This document shows, one piece after another, positions 9,454-17,976 of a stretch of DNA of 64,000 nt. The notes under the pieces were generated by a model. The model was not told the origin of the DNA. It was given only the letters and a program-made list of their open reading frames with translations, and ran no database searches. Every line of letters begins with the position of its first letter. Positions within the stretch are counted from its first letter, which is position 1. A program made the translations under genes and the position numbers. This stretch comes from Caribbeanibacter sp964518305 (lineage in GTDB: Bacteria > Gemmatimonadota > Gemmatimonadetes > Palauibacterales > Palauibacteraceae), in the NCBI GenBank assembly GCA_964518305.1, contig CAZFDK010000005.1:1-64000 (forward strand), written 5' to 3'.

Positions 9454-11229
9454 TCAGGCGACCCCGAGCGGGTACAGGACCCAGATCAGGACGATGGCCA
9501 CCGTCCCCAGCACGAGCTGCATGGGCAGACCGGCCCGCAGGAAGTCGGTGAATTTGTACCCTCCGGGACCGTAGACCATTAGGTTCGTCTGGTAGCTGAG
9601 CGGCGTGGAGAAGGAGAACGACGCGGCGACGGTGGCAGCGATCACCAGGGGGCGCGGGTCCAGCCCCTGCGCGCCTGCCGCGGCCACCACCACGGGGAAC
9701 GCCAGGGCGGCCGCGGCCTGGTTCACGATCATCTCGGTCAGCAGAGCCGTGCCCAGAAAGACGCCGATGAGGACGCCGAGCGGGCCGAAGGCGTCCCCCG
9801 CGGCCTCGAGCCCCTGTCCCAGGAACGCCGCGGCCCCGCTGGACCGGAGCGCGGCCGCAAGGCCGATGGCGCCACCGACCAGGACCAGGACCGACCAGTC
9901 TACCGACCGCCGGGCCTCGCCCGCGCTCAGGCACCCCGTGACCAGCATGGCGACGCCGCCGCCCAGGGCCGCCATGGGCAGGTCGATGAGGCCGGTGGCG
10001 GCGACGACGATCACCGCCCCGAGAATGCCGATGGCCGTGACCTTCTTCTCGCGCCTCAGGGCCTCGGACCCCTCCACGGCGGTCACGAGGTAGAAGTCCT
10101 GCGCGTCGCTGAACGCGCGGGAGAAACCGGGGGCTGCTTCCAGAAGCAGCGTGTCCCCGGCCTTCAGGACCACCGCGTCCAGGGGCTCGTCCAGCTCCTC
10201 TCCGTGCCGGTGGATCGCGACCACCGCGGCGTTGTACCGGGGGCGAAAATCGGCCTCGGCCACGGTGGAGCCTACCAGCGGCGACCCGGGCGAGACGACG
10301 GCCTCGTGCAGCTTCTGGGGCCCCGTGCCCGTCCCGGGCGGTGAGTAGCGGGCCGTCCGAAGGTCGCGCCGTCGCCGCAGCTCGACGATCTGCTCCCGGA
10401 CGCCGGCGAAGGCCAGCCGGTCGCCGGCGACCAGCTCGGTGTCCGGCTCCACCGGGGCGAAGGCTGCCACCTCCTCCCGCTCCAGGCGCACCAGGAAGAG
10501 GCCCGAGATGTCCTGGAGGCCGGACTGCTCGACCGTCTGTCCGGCCAGGGAGGAGTCCGGGTGCAACTCCATCTCGGTGACGTATCGGCGCGGCTTCCGC
10601 TCCGGCAGCTTCGCCGAGGAGCGGCCGGGCAGGATCCTCGGGGCCACGAACACCAGATAGACGACGGCCAGGACGATGAGCGGCACCCCCACCCGGGCCA
10701 GCTCGAAGAAACCGATGCCCGCCATGCCCCCGGCCTCGAGCAGGCCGTCCATGACCACGTTGGTGGACGTCCCGATCAGCGTGCACATGCCGCCGAGGAC
10801 GGACGCATAGGAAAGAGGGATCAGCAGTTTCGAGGCGGGCACCCCCCTCCTGCGGCTCCACCCAAGGAGCGTCGGGATGCCCATGGCCACCAGGGCGGTG
10901 TTGGAGAGGAAGGCCGATCCCGCCGCCGTGGTCGTGGTGAGACGGAAGAGGACGGACCGGAGCGAGCCTCCGGCACCGAGCACCTTCGGCGCCAGGTCCT
11001 GGAGCACGCCGGTGGCGCGGAGGCCGGCCGCCACCACCAGCAGGCTCCCGATGGTGAGAACGGCCGGGTTCGAGAAGCCTTCCAGGACGGTCTCCAGCTC
11101 CGCCGCCCGCGTCATCACCAGGGTGAAGAGGGCCACCAGTACCACCAGGTCGAGGCTGGCCCATTCCCGGGCCGCGGCCACCAGGGTGAGGACGAGGACG
11201 GAAAGGGTTATGGCCGCGTCGAGGCTCAT
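9454..11229 (-). CDS. SLC13-family carrier with two TrkA-C domains
   Basis: The 591-residue inner-membrane protein has the layout of bacterial anion/dicarboxylate or sulfate carriers: about six N-terminal helices with the signature SNTALVAMGIPTLLGWSRRRG and LIPLSYASVLGGMCTLIGTS, two cytosolic TrkA-C (RCK_C) domains at about residues 200-370 (for example LHPDSSLAGQTVEQSGLQDI), and a second membrane half with the matching FSTPLSYQTNLMVYGPGGY. Substrate cannot be told; sulfate, phosphate-like anions or C4-dicarboxylates are options. The start overlaps the stop of the upstream DHH gene by 4 nt. A decayed paralogue lies at 36001-36420. Confidence 0.88.
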   Translation of the reverse strand: MSLDAAITLSVLVLTLVAAAREWASLDLVVLVALFTLVMTRAAELETVLEGFSNPAVLTIGSLLVVAAGLRATGVLQDLAPKVLGAGGSLRSVLFRLTTTTAAGSAFLSNTALVAMGIPTLLGWSRRRGVPASKLLIPLSYASVLGGMCTLIGTSTNVVMDGLLEAGGMAGIGFFELARVGVPLIVLAVVYLVFVAPRILPGRSSAKLPERKPRRYVTEMELHPDSSLAGQTVEQSGLQDISGLFLVRLEREEVAAFAPVEPDTELVAGDRLAFAGVREQIVELRRRRDLRTARYSPPGTGTGPQKLHEAVVSPGSPLVGSTVAEADFRPRYNAAVVAIHRHGEELDEPLDAVVLKAGDTLLLEAAPGFSRAFSDAQDFYLVTAVEGSEALRREKKVTAIGILGAVIVVAATGLIDLPMAALGGGVAMLVTGCLSAGEARRSVDWSVLVLVGGAIGLAAALRSSGAAAFLGQGLEAAGDAFGPLGVLIGVFLGTALLTEMIVNQAAAALAFPVVVAAAGAQGLDPRPLVIAATVAASFSFSTPLSYQTNLMVYGPGGYKFTDFLRAGLPMQLVLGTVAIVLIWVLYPLGVA

Positions 11230-12077
11230 CCGGGTGCCTCCTGCCCGCCGGCGTCTCCATCGCTCGGCGCCGTGCCCGGGGCGCTTCCGGGTGGGAGCCG
11301 CTCCAGGAACCCGGAGGCCGCCGGATGTCCGCCGCCTCCCCGGTCCTCGGCGATGGAGGCCACGTCCACCTCGCCGCGGCTCCGGAGAGACCACCGGCGA
11401 TCGCCGGACGCCGTCTCCCGGTACGCCCCGGCGAAGGGGGCGTCCGGATGCTCCTCCAGCAGCCGGTCGCAGACGAGGGAGACGTTGGAAGTGGCGTTCA
11501 CCACCGGCACCCGGTGGCCCGCCAGCTCGGCGAGACGGGCGTTGCCGGCGGTCTGGCCGGCCACCTTTTCGCGGTAGCGCTGGATCGCCTCGCCCTCCCG
11601 CCGCAGCCCGTCCACATCGAGCCGATCCCACAGCTCGAACTCCATCGGGTAGCTGGAGAGCGCCGCGGTCACCGCCCGCGTGTCCTCCATCTCGAAACGG
11701 GCCAGGTCGCTGTCCTCCACGTGCCGGAGCAGGACCGGCACCTCGCGGTCCGGCTGGAAGACGCGCCAGCTGAGCACCGCCGCCGAGTGACTTCGGTCGA
11801 AGGTGACGAAGGGGAGGTCCGCCATCTCGTCCTCCCAGGTGGAGTGGTGGTCCACCACCTGCACCTCGCTGTGTCGCTCCACCATCTTCATCAGCCGCTC
11901 GCGGGGCAGGCCGAGGTCCAGGATCAGGACGCGGCTCCCGGGGCGGAGGTCGTCGGGAAAGGGCTGTGCCGGATGATGGGGAACGTAGCGGCTTCCGTCG
12001 CCGAGCTGCTTCCAGGCGGACCAGGCGGCCCCGAAGCCGTCCAGGCACCCCCGGTGGTAGAAGACGTAGGTGCGCAT
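11226..12077 (-). CDS. DHH/DHHA1 phosphoesterase
   Basis: The 283-residue protein has the N-terminal motif YHRGCLDGFGAA (residues 7-18), the DHH-like motif VVDHHSTWEDE near residue 75 and the C-terminal substrate-binding motif RGGGGHPAASGF near residue 245. Members of this family hydrolyse phosphodiester bonds in short RNA (NrnB-like), oligonucleotides or cyclic dinucleotides; the GGGH element is the DHHA1 nucleic-acid grip. It acts in the cytosol. The gene lies 26 nt downstream of prfB and its end overlaps the carrier gene, so it sits in the middle of a translation and stress gene string. Confidence 0.85.
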   Translation of the reverse strand: MRTYVFYHRGCLDGFGAAWSAWKQLGDGSRYVPHHPAQPFPDDLRPGSRVLILDLGLPRERLMKMVERHSEVQVVDHHSTWEDEMADLPFVTFDRSHSAAVLSWRVFQPDREVPVLLRHVEDSDLARFEMEDTRAVTAALSSYPMEFELWDRLDVDGLRREGEAIQRYREKVAGQTAGNARLAELAGHRVPVVNATSNVSLVCDRLLEEHPDAPFAGAYRETASGDRRWSLRSRGEVDVASIAEDRGGGGHPAASGFLERLPPGSAPGTAPSDGDAGGQEAPG

Positions 12078-12102
12078 GGGGATCAGCGTCCGACCGCCAT
12101 CT

Positions 12103-13216
12103 TCATTCTCCGTCCCCCAGGTGCTCCTGGCGGAGGTAGGCCTCGATGAACTCGTCCAGGTCGCCGTCCAGGACCCGGTGCGGATCGTGGCGGGTCAGCC
12201 CGGTGCGGTGGTCCTTCACGCGCTCCTGCGGGTCGAAGAAGTAGGAGCGGATCTGCTGGCCGAACTCGATCTCTCCCGCGCTCTGCTCCAGCTTCTCGCG
12301 TTCCCGCTCCTGCTCCTCGCGGGCCCGCTGGTAGAGCTCGGCGCGGAGCATCTGCCAGGCCTTGCGGCGGTTCTGATGCTGGCTGCGCTCCTGCTGGCAG
12401 CTCACCGTCACCCCGGTGGGCTCGTGCCGGAGACGGACGGCGGACTCCGTCCGGTTCACGTGCTGTCCGCCCGGTCCCGACGCCCGGTACGAGCCGAACT
12501 CGACGTCGGACTCGTCAATGTCGATCTCGATGGACTCGTCGACGGCCGGGGCCACGAAGACGGCGGCGAAGGAAGTGTGTCGGCGGTCGTCGCCGCCGAA
12601 GGGCGAGATGCGGATCAGCCGGTGCACGCCGTGCTCGGCCCGCAGGTATCCGTAGGCCCAGGGGCCCTGGATCTCGAAGGCGGCCCGCTGGATCCCCGCC
12701 TCCTGGCCCGGCCGGGCGTCCAGGACCTCCACGTCGAAGCCCCGGTCTGCCGCCCAGGTGCGGTAGAGGTCGGCGAGCTCCGAGGCCCAGTCCATGGCGT
12801 CGGTGCCCCCGGCTCCCGGCTTGACGCGCAGATACGCGTCCTCCCGGGCGTGCTCGCCCTGGAGCATCCTCCGGCGCTCGATCTCGTCCAGCCGGCGCGT
12901 GGCCTCCTCGAGTCGATCGAGCAGCTCGCCGGCCAGGTCGTCGTCCTCGCCTTCCACGAGGGCCAGGAACTCCTCGACCTCTCCCAGGCGCTCCTCGACG
13001 CCGGCGAACGACTCCGACCAGTCCTCCAGCTCGTCGATCCGCTTCTGCACCCGGCGGGCCCGATCCGGGTCGTCCCAGAAGTCCGGCCGCGCCGTCCGCT
13101 GGCGGAGCTGCCTCATCTCCTCCCGCTTCTCGCCCCAGTCAAAGATACCCCCGCAGCTCGTCGAGGCGGCGCTTCTGCTCGGCGAGTCGCTCCGTGAGGT
13201 CGGTGGCGTCGCTCAT
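12103..13216 (-). CDS. prfB: Peptide chain release factor 2, with programmed +1 frameshift
   Basis: Release factor 2 reads UAA and UGA stops and triggers peptide release. The coding sequence is split: the ATG at 13216 gives 25 codons ending RGYL, then an in-frame TGA, and the protein continues in the +1 frame from GAC at 13140 to a total of about 370 residues. The C-terminal part carries the RF2 stop-reading tripeptide in RISPFGGDDRRHTSFA and the catalytic GPGGQHVN loop. The slip site is identical in layout to that of E. coli, so this is regulation and not a mutation. Low RF2 lets the ribosome pause at UGA and slip, raising RF2. It is followed 25 nt later by the DHH gene. Confidence 0.95.
13138..13152 (-). 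promoter_or_regulatory. prfB: prfB programmed frameshift site
   Basis: On the coding strand the sequence is GGGGGTATCTTTGAC: a Shine-Dalgarno-like G-run, the slippery CTT codon and the TGA followed by C. The ribosome pairs with the G-run, pauses at the weak UGA-C stop and slips forward by one base. All elements of the classic RF2 autoregulatory signal are present with the usual spacing. Confidence 0.95.
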
Positions 13217-13229
13217 GGTGGGTCGCCGT

Positions 13230-13589
13230 TCACTGTTCATCGAGAAGCTCGATGTGGTCGGGTCGGTTCGGAACGGTGCACAGGAACTGGAAGGGCTCGT
13301 CGCCCTCGGCGCGGTAGGAGTGGGCCACGCCGGCGGGGATGTACACCACGTCGCCGGCCTCCACGGTGACCTCGTCGTCGCCGATCGTCACCGTGGCTCG
13401 CCCCTGAAGTACGTACTGCTCGTGTTCCACTTCGTTCGTGTGCCGTGGCATTCCCCCACCGGGCTCCATGGTGAATCGGCGGAGCGCGAAGTTCGGGGCG
13501 TCCTCCGGACCGATGAGGACCTGCTTCACGGTTCCCTCTCCGGCCTGGACCCTCTCGCCCGGGACGTCGTCGGCTCGGGTGAGCTTCAT
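13230..13589 (-). CDS. Single-domain cupin
   Basis: This 119-residue protein is one conserved beta-barrel of the RmlC cupin fold. The first metal motif is visible around residues 47-62 (GGMPRHTNEVEHEQYVLQG) and the second around 85-95 (YIPAGVAHSYRA), giving the usual His, His, Glu and His ligands. Possible activities range from dioxygenase to sugar isomerase or small-molecule sensor; none can be assigned. It overlaps the preceding 83-residue gene by 4 nt and ends shortly before the prfB start, so it belongs to the same minus-strand string. Confidence 0.8.
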   Translation of the reverse strand: MKLTRADDVPGERVQAGEGTVKQVLIGPEDAPNFALRRFTMEPGGGMPRHTNEVEHEQYVLQGRATVTIGDDEVTVEAGDVVYIPAGVAHSYRAEGDEPFQFLCTVPNRPDHIELLDEQ

Positions 13590-13837
13590 CGGAGTCGGTC
13601 GTGCTCGTCCATCCGGTTCTCGTCCTCGAGGTCGATGGGCGGATCCACCCGTAGCCGCTTCCGGACCCGGGAGCGGGCGTCCCGGACGCGCTCGATCTCG
13701 TGCGACCGCCCCTCGAAGTAGATTTCCTCTCCCACTGGCACGTCCTCCTCGCTGGCCGGCACCTCGATCCAGCCGCCGGGCCGGAGTCGGGCGCGGGCCC
13801 GCGTGCCGTTCGGAAGGGTGATGAAGATTTCATCCAT
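13586..13837 (-). CDS. Small protein of unknown function
   Basis: An 83-residue acidic protein (MDEIFITLPNGTRARARLRP at the start) with a beta-rich first half and an Arg/Asp-rich helical tail. No family is recognised. Good ATGA overlap with the cupin gene and normal codon use support it being real and translationally coupled. A role together with the cupin is likely but unproven. Confidence 0.6.
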   Translation of the reverse strand: MDEIFITLPNGTRARARLRPGGWIEVPASEEDVPVGEEIYFEGRSHEIERVRDARSRVRKRLRVDPPIDLEDENRMDEHDRLR

Positions 13838-14013
13838 GACGTCGTTCTCTCCCGATTGTCTCTATCGATGGGTGAGCGGTGGACCCGCCCCGGCGGCCCG
13901 GCCGCGCTCGACCCGGCGGCGCGCGCCTCGTAGCGACACGGATCCCGACAAGATACGCGGATCGGAGGTGCTCTTCAGCCCGTGGGTCGGAGCGCGGGCC
14001 ACGACCGGGACGC

Positions 14014-16188
14014 TCAGCGCACGTCGCCGACCCGACGCGCCTCCCGCACGCCCCCGACCTCGCGCACGCGAGCGACGAGCTCGTCCAGGTGCCGCCGGCT
14101 CTCCACGTCCACGACCAGCTCGCCGCGGGCCCAGCCGTCGCCGGTCTCCACGTCGGCGGAGCGGATGTTGGTGCCCGACTGGCTCACGGAGCGGGCCACG
14201 TCGGCCAGGAGGCCCTGGCGGTCGGGGCCCTCGAAGCGCACCCGCGCCGGGTGCCGGCTCCCCTCCACCGAGGGCCACCGCACCGAGACCTCCCGCTCCT
14301 CCCGATCGTCCAGCGCCCGGTAGTTGGGGCACGAGCGGCGATGCACGGTGACGCCCTGTCCCCGGGTCACGTATCCCACGATCTCGTCGCCGGGGACGGG
14401 CTGACAGCAGCCGGCGTAGCTGACCATGAGGTCGGCGACCCCCTCCAGCACCGCGTCCTGTCCGCGTTCGGGGCCGCCGCCCCCGCCAGACTCGGACCCC
14501 GACGGGGCGCTCCGTCCGTCCGGCGACTGGTCGTCTTCGTCGGAGTCGCCGAACAGGCGCCGGGAGACCCGTCTCCGCGACACGTCGTTCCGGCCCAGGG
14601 CGGACACCAGGGAGGAGGCCTCGTGCCCGGCGCCCAGCTCCTCGGCCACTTCCGCCAGGCGGTCGTCGGCCGGGAGCGCCGCTCCCCGCTCGTCGGCCAT
14701 CTCCTCGAGCACGCCGCGCCCGATCTCCAGGGCGTGGTCCTGCTCCTGCTCCCGCAGCCACTTCCGGATGTCGTGACGCGCCTTGCTGGTGACGGCGAAC
14801 TCCAGCCAGTCCCGGCTCGGCGTCTGTCCCGAGTCGGTGACGATCTCCACCGCGTCGCCGCTCTCCAGCTCGTGGTCCAGGGGGCGCATCCGGCCGTCGA
14901 TCTTCGCGCCCCGGGCCCGGAGCCCCACCTCGGTGTGGATGGCGAAGGCGAAGTCCAGGGCCGTGGAGCCGTCGCGGAGCTCCTGCACGTCGCCCTGCGG
15001 GGTGAAGACGAAGATCTCCTCCTCGAAGAGGTCGACCTTCAGGAACTCGAGAAACTCCTCGGGGTCCTCGGTGCCCTGCTGCCACTCCAGCACGCGCCGG
15101 AACCACGTGAGCTTCTCGTCCACCTCGCTGGCGCCCCGCTCTCCTTCCTTGTAGCGCCAGTGCGCGGCGATCCCGTACTCGGCGGTCTCGTGCATCTCCC
15201 GGGTGCGGATCTGCACCTCGTACCGACGATCGCCGGGCCCGAAGACCACGGTGTGCAGGCTTCGGTAGAGGTTGGACTTGGGGCGCGCGATGTAGTCGTC
15301 GAACTGCTCCGTGATGGGCGACCACTGGGAGTGCACGAGCCCCAGGGCGTGATAGCAGTCGTGGACCGACTCCACGATCACCCGCACCGCCAGGGCGTCG
15401 TAGATCTCCTCGAAGGGCACCTCGCGCCGCTCCATCTTCCGGTAGATCGACCACAGGTGTTTGGCGCGGCCGTTGATCTCGGCGTCGACGTCGGCCTCCT
15501 CCAGCTCCTCCTGCAGCGGATCCACGAAGTCCGCGATGCGAGACTCCCGGGCGTCCCGGGTCGCCGCCACCTTTCGGGCGACTCGCTCCCACTGCTCGGG
15601 CTCCAGGTGGCGGAACGCCAGGTCCTCGAGCTCGGCCTTGACGCGGTGCATGCCCAGGCGGTGGGCCATGGGGGCGTAGAATCCACGGGTCTCACGCGCG
15701 ATGCGCCGGCGCCGCTCCTCCTCCAGCGCGTCGAGCGTGCGCATGTTGTGCAGGCGGTCGGCCAGCTTGATCAGGAGGACCCGTGCGTCCTCGGCCGTCG
15801 ACAGGATCAGCTTCCGGTAGGTCTCGATCTGACGGTCGGCCCCGGCCGGCAGCTCGAAGTGGCGGATCTTGGTGAGGCCGTCCACGAGGACCGCGACCTC
15901 GGTCCCGAACTCGGACGCGATCTCCTCCAGGTCGGCGTCGGTGTCCTCCACTGTGTCGTGGAGGAGCGCGGCGGCCAGGCTGGCCGTGTCGGCGTAGAAG
16001 TCGGCCAGGATGGCGGCCACCGCCAGCGGGTGCTCCACGTACGGGGCGCCGGAGGCCCGGCTCTGCCCCGCGTGCGCCCGGCGAGCGTACTCCCACGCTC
16101 GGGCCAGGAGCCCCGCGTCGAGGGGCGCCGGGGCCTCGTCCACGATGGACTGCAGGCGGTCGGGCAGGGTCTCCGCGGCTCGAGTCAT
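14014..16188 (-). CDS. Bifunctional (p)ppGpp synthetase/hydrolase
   Basis: The 724-residue enzyme makes and degrades the stringent-response alarmones (p)ppGpp. It has, in order, an HD hydrolase domain (residues about 25-180, with YVEHPLAVA and ALLHDTVEDTD, the HD metal site intact), the synthetase domain (about 235-350, with YIARPKSNLYRSLHTVVFGP and YEVQIRTREMHETAEYGIAAHW), a TGS domain (about 385-445, VFTPQGDVQELRDGSTALDF), helical and zinc-finger-like regions (YAGCCQPVPGDE) and a C-terminal ACT domain. Both catalytic domains look complete, so it is a Rel/SpoT type enzyme. It lies at the head of the minus-strand string containing prfB, 176 nt before the small protein. Confidence 0.94.
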   Translation of the reverse strand: MTRAAETLPDRLQSIVDEAPAPLDAGLLARAWEYARRAHAGQSRASGAPYVEHPLAVAAILADFYADTASLAAALLHDTVEDTDADLEEIASEFGTEVAVLVDGLTKIRHFELPAGADRQIETYRKLILSTAEDARVLLIKLADRLHNMRTLDALEEERRRRIARETRGFYAPMAHRLGMHRVKAELEDLAFRHLEPEQWERVARKVAATRDARESRIADFVDPLQEELEEADVDAEINGRAKHLWSIYRKMERREVPFEEIYDALAVRVIVESVHDCYHALGLVHSQWSPITEQFDDYIARPKSNLYRSLHTVVFGPGDRRYEVQIRTREMHETAEYGIAAHWRYKEGERGASEVDEKLTWFRRVLEWQQGTEDPEEFLEFLKVDLFEEEIFVFTPQGDVQELRDGSTALDFAFAIHTEVGLRARGAKIDGRMRPLDHELESGDAVEIVTDSGQTPSRDWLEFAVTSKARHDIRKWLREQEQDHALEIGRGVLEEMADERGAALPADDRLAEVAEELGAGHEASSLVSALGRNDVSRRRVSRRLFGDSDEDDQSPDGRSAPSGSESGGGGGPERGQDAVLEGVADLMVSYAGCCQPVPGDEIVGYVTRGQGVTVHRRSCPNYRALDDREEREVSVRWPSVEGSRHPARVRFEGPDRQGLLADVARSVSQSGTNIRSADVETGDGWARGELVVDVESRRHLDELVARVREVGGVREARRVGDVR

Positions 16189-16325
16189 ACTCGCACGTAC
16201 CCGCGGATACGGCGAACCGATCCGGCTCCCGATGTCGCGGGGCGTCGGCTGCCGGTTGCCCCGCCGCGACGGCGCGGAGTAGCTTGCCGCTCCCGTCCGA
16301 CTCGGGATCAGCGAGAGGAGCTGCC

Positions 16326-16577
16326 ATGGCGGAAGAGAAGATCGGAAGCGTCACGCACTACTTCGACAGGCCCCAGGTCGGGGCCATCGAGCTCACGGGG
16401 GACCTGGAGGTGGGCGACCGGGTCGCCTTCCGGGGTCACACCACGGAGTTCGAGCAGGAGATTGATTCCATGGAGCTGGAGCACGAGTCCGTGGAGACGG
16501 CGGTGGCCGGCGAGGAGATCGCCGTGAAGGTGGACCAGCGGGTCCGGGAGGGCGACGAGGTCTACCGGCTGGATTGA
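16326..16577 (+). CDS. Elongation-factor-like small protein
   Basis: The 83-residue protein resembles the stand-alone translation elongation factor-like family that corresponds to the second (beta-barrel) domain of EF-Tu: KIGSVTHYFDRPQVGAIELT at the start, HTTEFEQEIDSMELEHE in the middle and VREGDEVYRLD at the end. Its function is not established. ATG at 16326 was chosen because GAGAGGAG lies 5 nt upstream. It is divergent from the relA/spoT gene and precedes the ArsR locus. Confidence 0.75.
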   Translation: MAEEKIGSVTHYFDRPQVGAIELTGDLEVGDRVAFRGHTTEFEQEIDSMELEHESVETAVAGEEIAVKVDQRVREGDEVYRLD

Positions 16578-16632
16578 CCGGGCCGCGCGGCCGCTGTACC
16601 GCGCCAGGGAAGAGAGAGCCGCGCACGGAACA

Positions 16633-16672
16633 TGATATAGATGACATGCTATATCGATAACAGACGATATAG
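16633..16672. promoter_or_regulatory. Three-half-site operator of the ArsR regulator
   Basis: GATATAG (16634-16640), CTATATCG (16649-16656) and CGATATAG (16665-16672) alternate in orientation with 8-nt spacers. The second and third form a perfect 8-bp inverted repeat and the first and second a perfect 7-bp one. The array ends 12 nt before the ArsR start and is the likely autoregulatory site. Confidence 0.7.
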
Positions 16673-16684
16673 CGGCACCTCGTA

Positions 16685-17044
16685 ATGGCACCTCCACGTG
16701 GAGCACAGATGGGCGAGCCAGGCGGACAGAAGGCAGGAGCGGCCGCCGTCGTCGGGAGCGCCGGCGACGCCGACCCGGAGCAGCTGACCCGGCGGCTGAA
16801 GGCCCTCGCTCACCCGGTCCGGCTCCGGATGGTGGAGATGATCCGCGAGCGGGGCGAGGTCTGTGCCTGCGAGTTCGAGGGGCACTTCGACCTCACCCAG
16901 CCCACGCTCTCCCATCACCTGAAGGCACTCCGGGAGGCCGGCCTGGTGACCAGCCGCCGGGAGGGCGTCCGGTCGCTGCACCGGATCGAGCCCGAGGCCT
17001 TCCGGACGCTGGCACGGTGGAGCGAAGACGTCGCCGCGAGATGA
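16685..17044 (+). CDS. ArsR-family transcriptional repressor
   Basis: The 119-residue protein is a winged helix-turn-helix regulator of the ArsR/SmtB family, with the recognition part DLTQPTLSHHLKALREAGLV at residues about 68-87. The metal or metalloid site is suggested by the Cys-x-Cys in EVCACEFEG near residue 58, like the arsenic sites of ArsR. It probably leaves DNA when the thiol pair binds As(III) or another soft metal, releasing expression of itself and the thioredoxin/permease genes. The first 25 residues are low complexity; a later start (ATG of codon 9, MGEPGG) is possible. Confidence 0.85.
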   Translation: MAPPRGAQMGEPGGQKAGAAAVVGSAGDADPEQLTRRLKALAHPVRLRMVEMIRERGEVCACEFEGHFDLTQPTLSHHLKALREAGLVTSRREGVRSLHRIEPEAFRTLARWSEDVAAR

Positions 17045-17057
17045 GGCCCTCCGTGCG

Positions 17058-17103
17058 GCGTCGATTTTCGGTGCGAAGCCAGCGCATCCGACGCGTTTTT
17101 TTT
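17058..17103 (+). terminator. Intrinsic terminator after the ArsR gene
   Basis: Arms GCGTCG (17058-17063) and CGACGC (17089-17094), with an inner stem of TCGGTGCG pairing with CGCATCCGA, are followed by eight T residues (17096-17103). It lies 14 nt after the stop of the ArsR gene, so the thioredoxin gene downstream probably uses its own promoter. Confidence 0.65.
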
Positions 17104-17112
17104 ACTGCAATT

Positions 17113-17133
17113 TATCGATAGAAATCTATATAA
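17113..17133. promoter_or_regulatory. Second ArsR-type operator
   Basis: CGATAG, AAAT and CTATAT form an inverted repeat that matches the half-sites CGATATAG and CTATATCG before the ArsR gene. It lies about 46 nt upstream of the thioredoxin start in an A/T-rich stretch that fits a promoter. A GC-rich hairpin (GCCCGCC and GGCGGGC) follows in the leader. Confidence 0.55.
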
Positions 17134-17178
17134 CCGCCCGCCGGGCGCTTCGGCGGGCCCGAACCGAGGAGGCTGACG

Positions 17179-17424
17179 ATGCCGACCATCGAAATCCTGG
17201 GGCGCGAGAACTGCCCGAACTGCGCGAAGGTCGAAGAGATGGCCCGCGCCCTGGACGGTGAGCTCGAGGAGGAGCTCTCCGTCGAGAAGGTCGAGAACTT
17301 CGAGGAGATCGCCCGGCGCGGCGTGATGAGCATGCCCGGGATCGTCGTCGACGGCGAGGTGAAGTCCTCGGGCCGCGTCCCGAACCGGGACGAGCTCCGG
17401 GCGTGGATCCGGGGCAGGGAGTGA
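17179..17424 (+). CDS. Small thioredoxin-fold redox protein (thioredoxin_3 type)
   Basis: The 81-residue protein has the redox pair CPNC at residues 13-16 and the cis-proline segment MSMPGIVVDGEV near residue 50. This matches the short archaeal/bacterial thioredoxin-like proteins that are encoded beside ArsR regulators and permeases and are thought to assist in metalloid or disulfide handling. GAGGAGGC stands just upstream of the ATG. It lies in the same frame as, and directly upstream of, the permease remnant. Expression is probably repressed by the ArsR protein through the site at 17113. Confidence 0.85.
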   Translation: MPTIEILGRENCPNCAKVEEMARALDGELEEELSVEKVENFEEIARRGVMSMPGIVVDGEVKSSGRVPNRDELRAWIRGRE

Positions 17425-17880
17425 GCCGCCAGGTGGGAGGCCATCGCCGACGCGCTCGTCGGGGGCCTGCTCGGCCTGTCCACCACCGCAGGGTGGGGCG
17501 GGGCCGTGCACTTCTTCGTCTACGACCTTCTGGAGATCGGCTTCCTGCTGGTGCTCGTGACCCACGTCATGGGCCTGGTGAACGCCTTCCTCCAGGCCGG
17601 GATCCACGGCTTCGTGCCCACCGGGTTCTTCCAGAGTCACATCGGTGGGAACAACCCCCTGGCCGTGCCCGTCTCGGTGATCCTGGCCGTACCGATGTAC
17701 GCCAACGCCGCCGGCGTCATCCCCGTGTTGGAGGCGCTGGTGGCCAGAGGGATTCCGCTGGGGACGGCCCTGGCCTTCATGATGGCCGTGGTGGGACTCT
17801 CCCTGCCGGAGGCGATGATGCTCCGGAAGGCCATGAAGCCGCGGCTGCTGGGCGTGTTCTTCGGCAGCGAATCACGCTGA
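17425..17880 (+). pseudogene. Permease remnant (PF03773/DUF318 type)
   Basis: The frame, open immediately after the thioredoxin stop, resembles permeases found in ArsR/thioredoxin/permease loci. It keeps the N-terminal region (AVHFFVYDLLEIGFLLVLVT at about 17503-17562) and then jumps to the C-terminal half (NPLAVPVSVILAVPMYANAA, GLSLPEAMMLRKAMKPRLLG), so most of the middle, including the usual Cys-rich helix, is missing. No normal start codon is in frame before GTG at 17506 and the last helix is absent. About 150 residues instead of 300 or more. It may still be translated from 17506 (124 residues), but a full transporter is impossible. Confidence 0.6.
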
Positions 17881-17976
17881 AAAAGGGGTAAGCCCGGGGA
17901 GGCGTGCCGCGGGGCTGAGCCTGTGCGGGCACCGATCACCCGATAGGAGATCACCTCGAGCCAGCCGTTGTTCGGT

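Noticed and set aside
13139..13141. In-frame TGA in prfB suggesting a pseudogene
   Set aside because: The surrounding bases are exactly the programmed frameshift signal, and the downstream frame is intact.
13879..16527. Very long plus-strand frame (about 880 codons) opposite the RelA/SpoT gene
   Set aside because: Sequence is a shadow of the conserved enzyme and has no ribosome binding site or domain.
17422..17424. TGA between thioredoxin and permease parts as selenocysteine or readthrough codon
   Set aside because: No conserved Cys position or hairpin of the right type is there, and thioredoxins of this type naturally end here.
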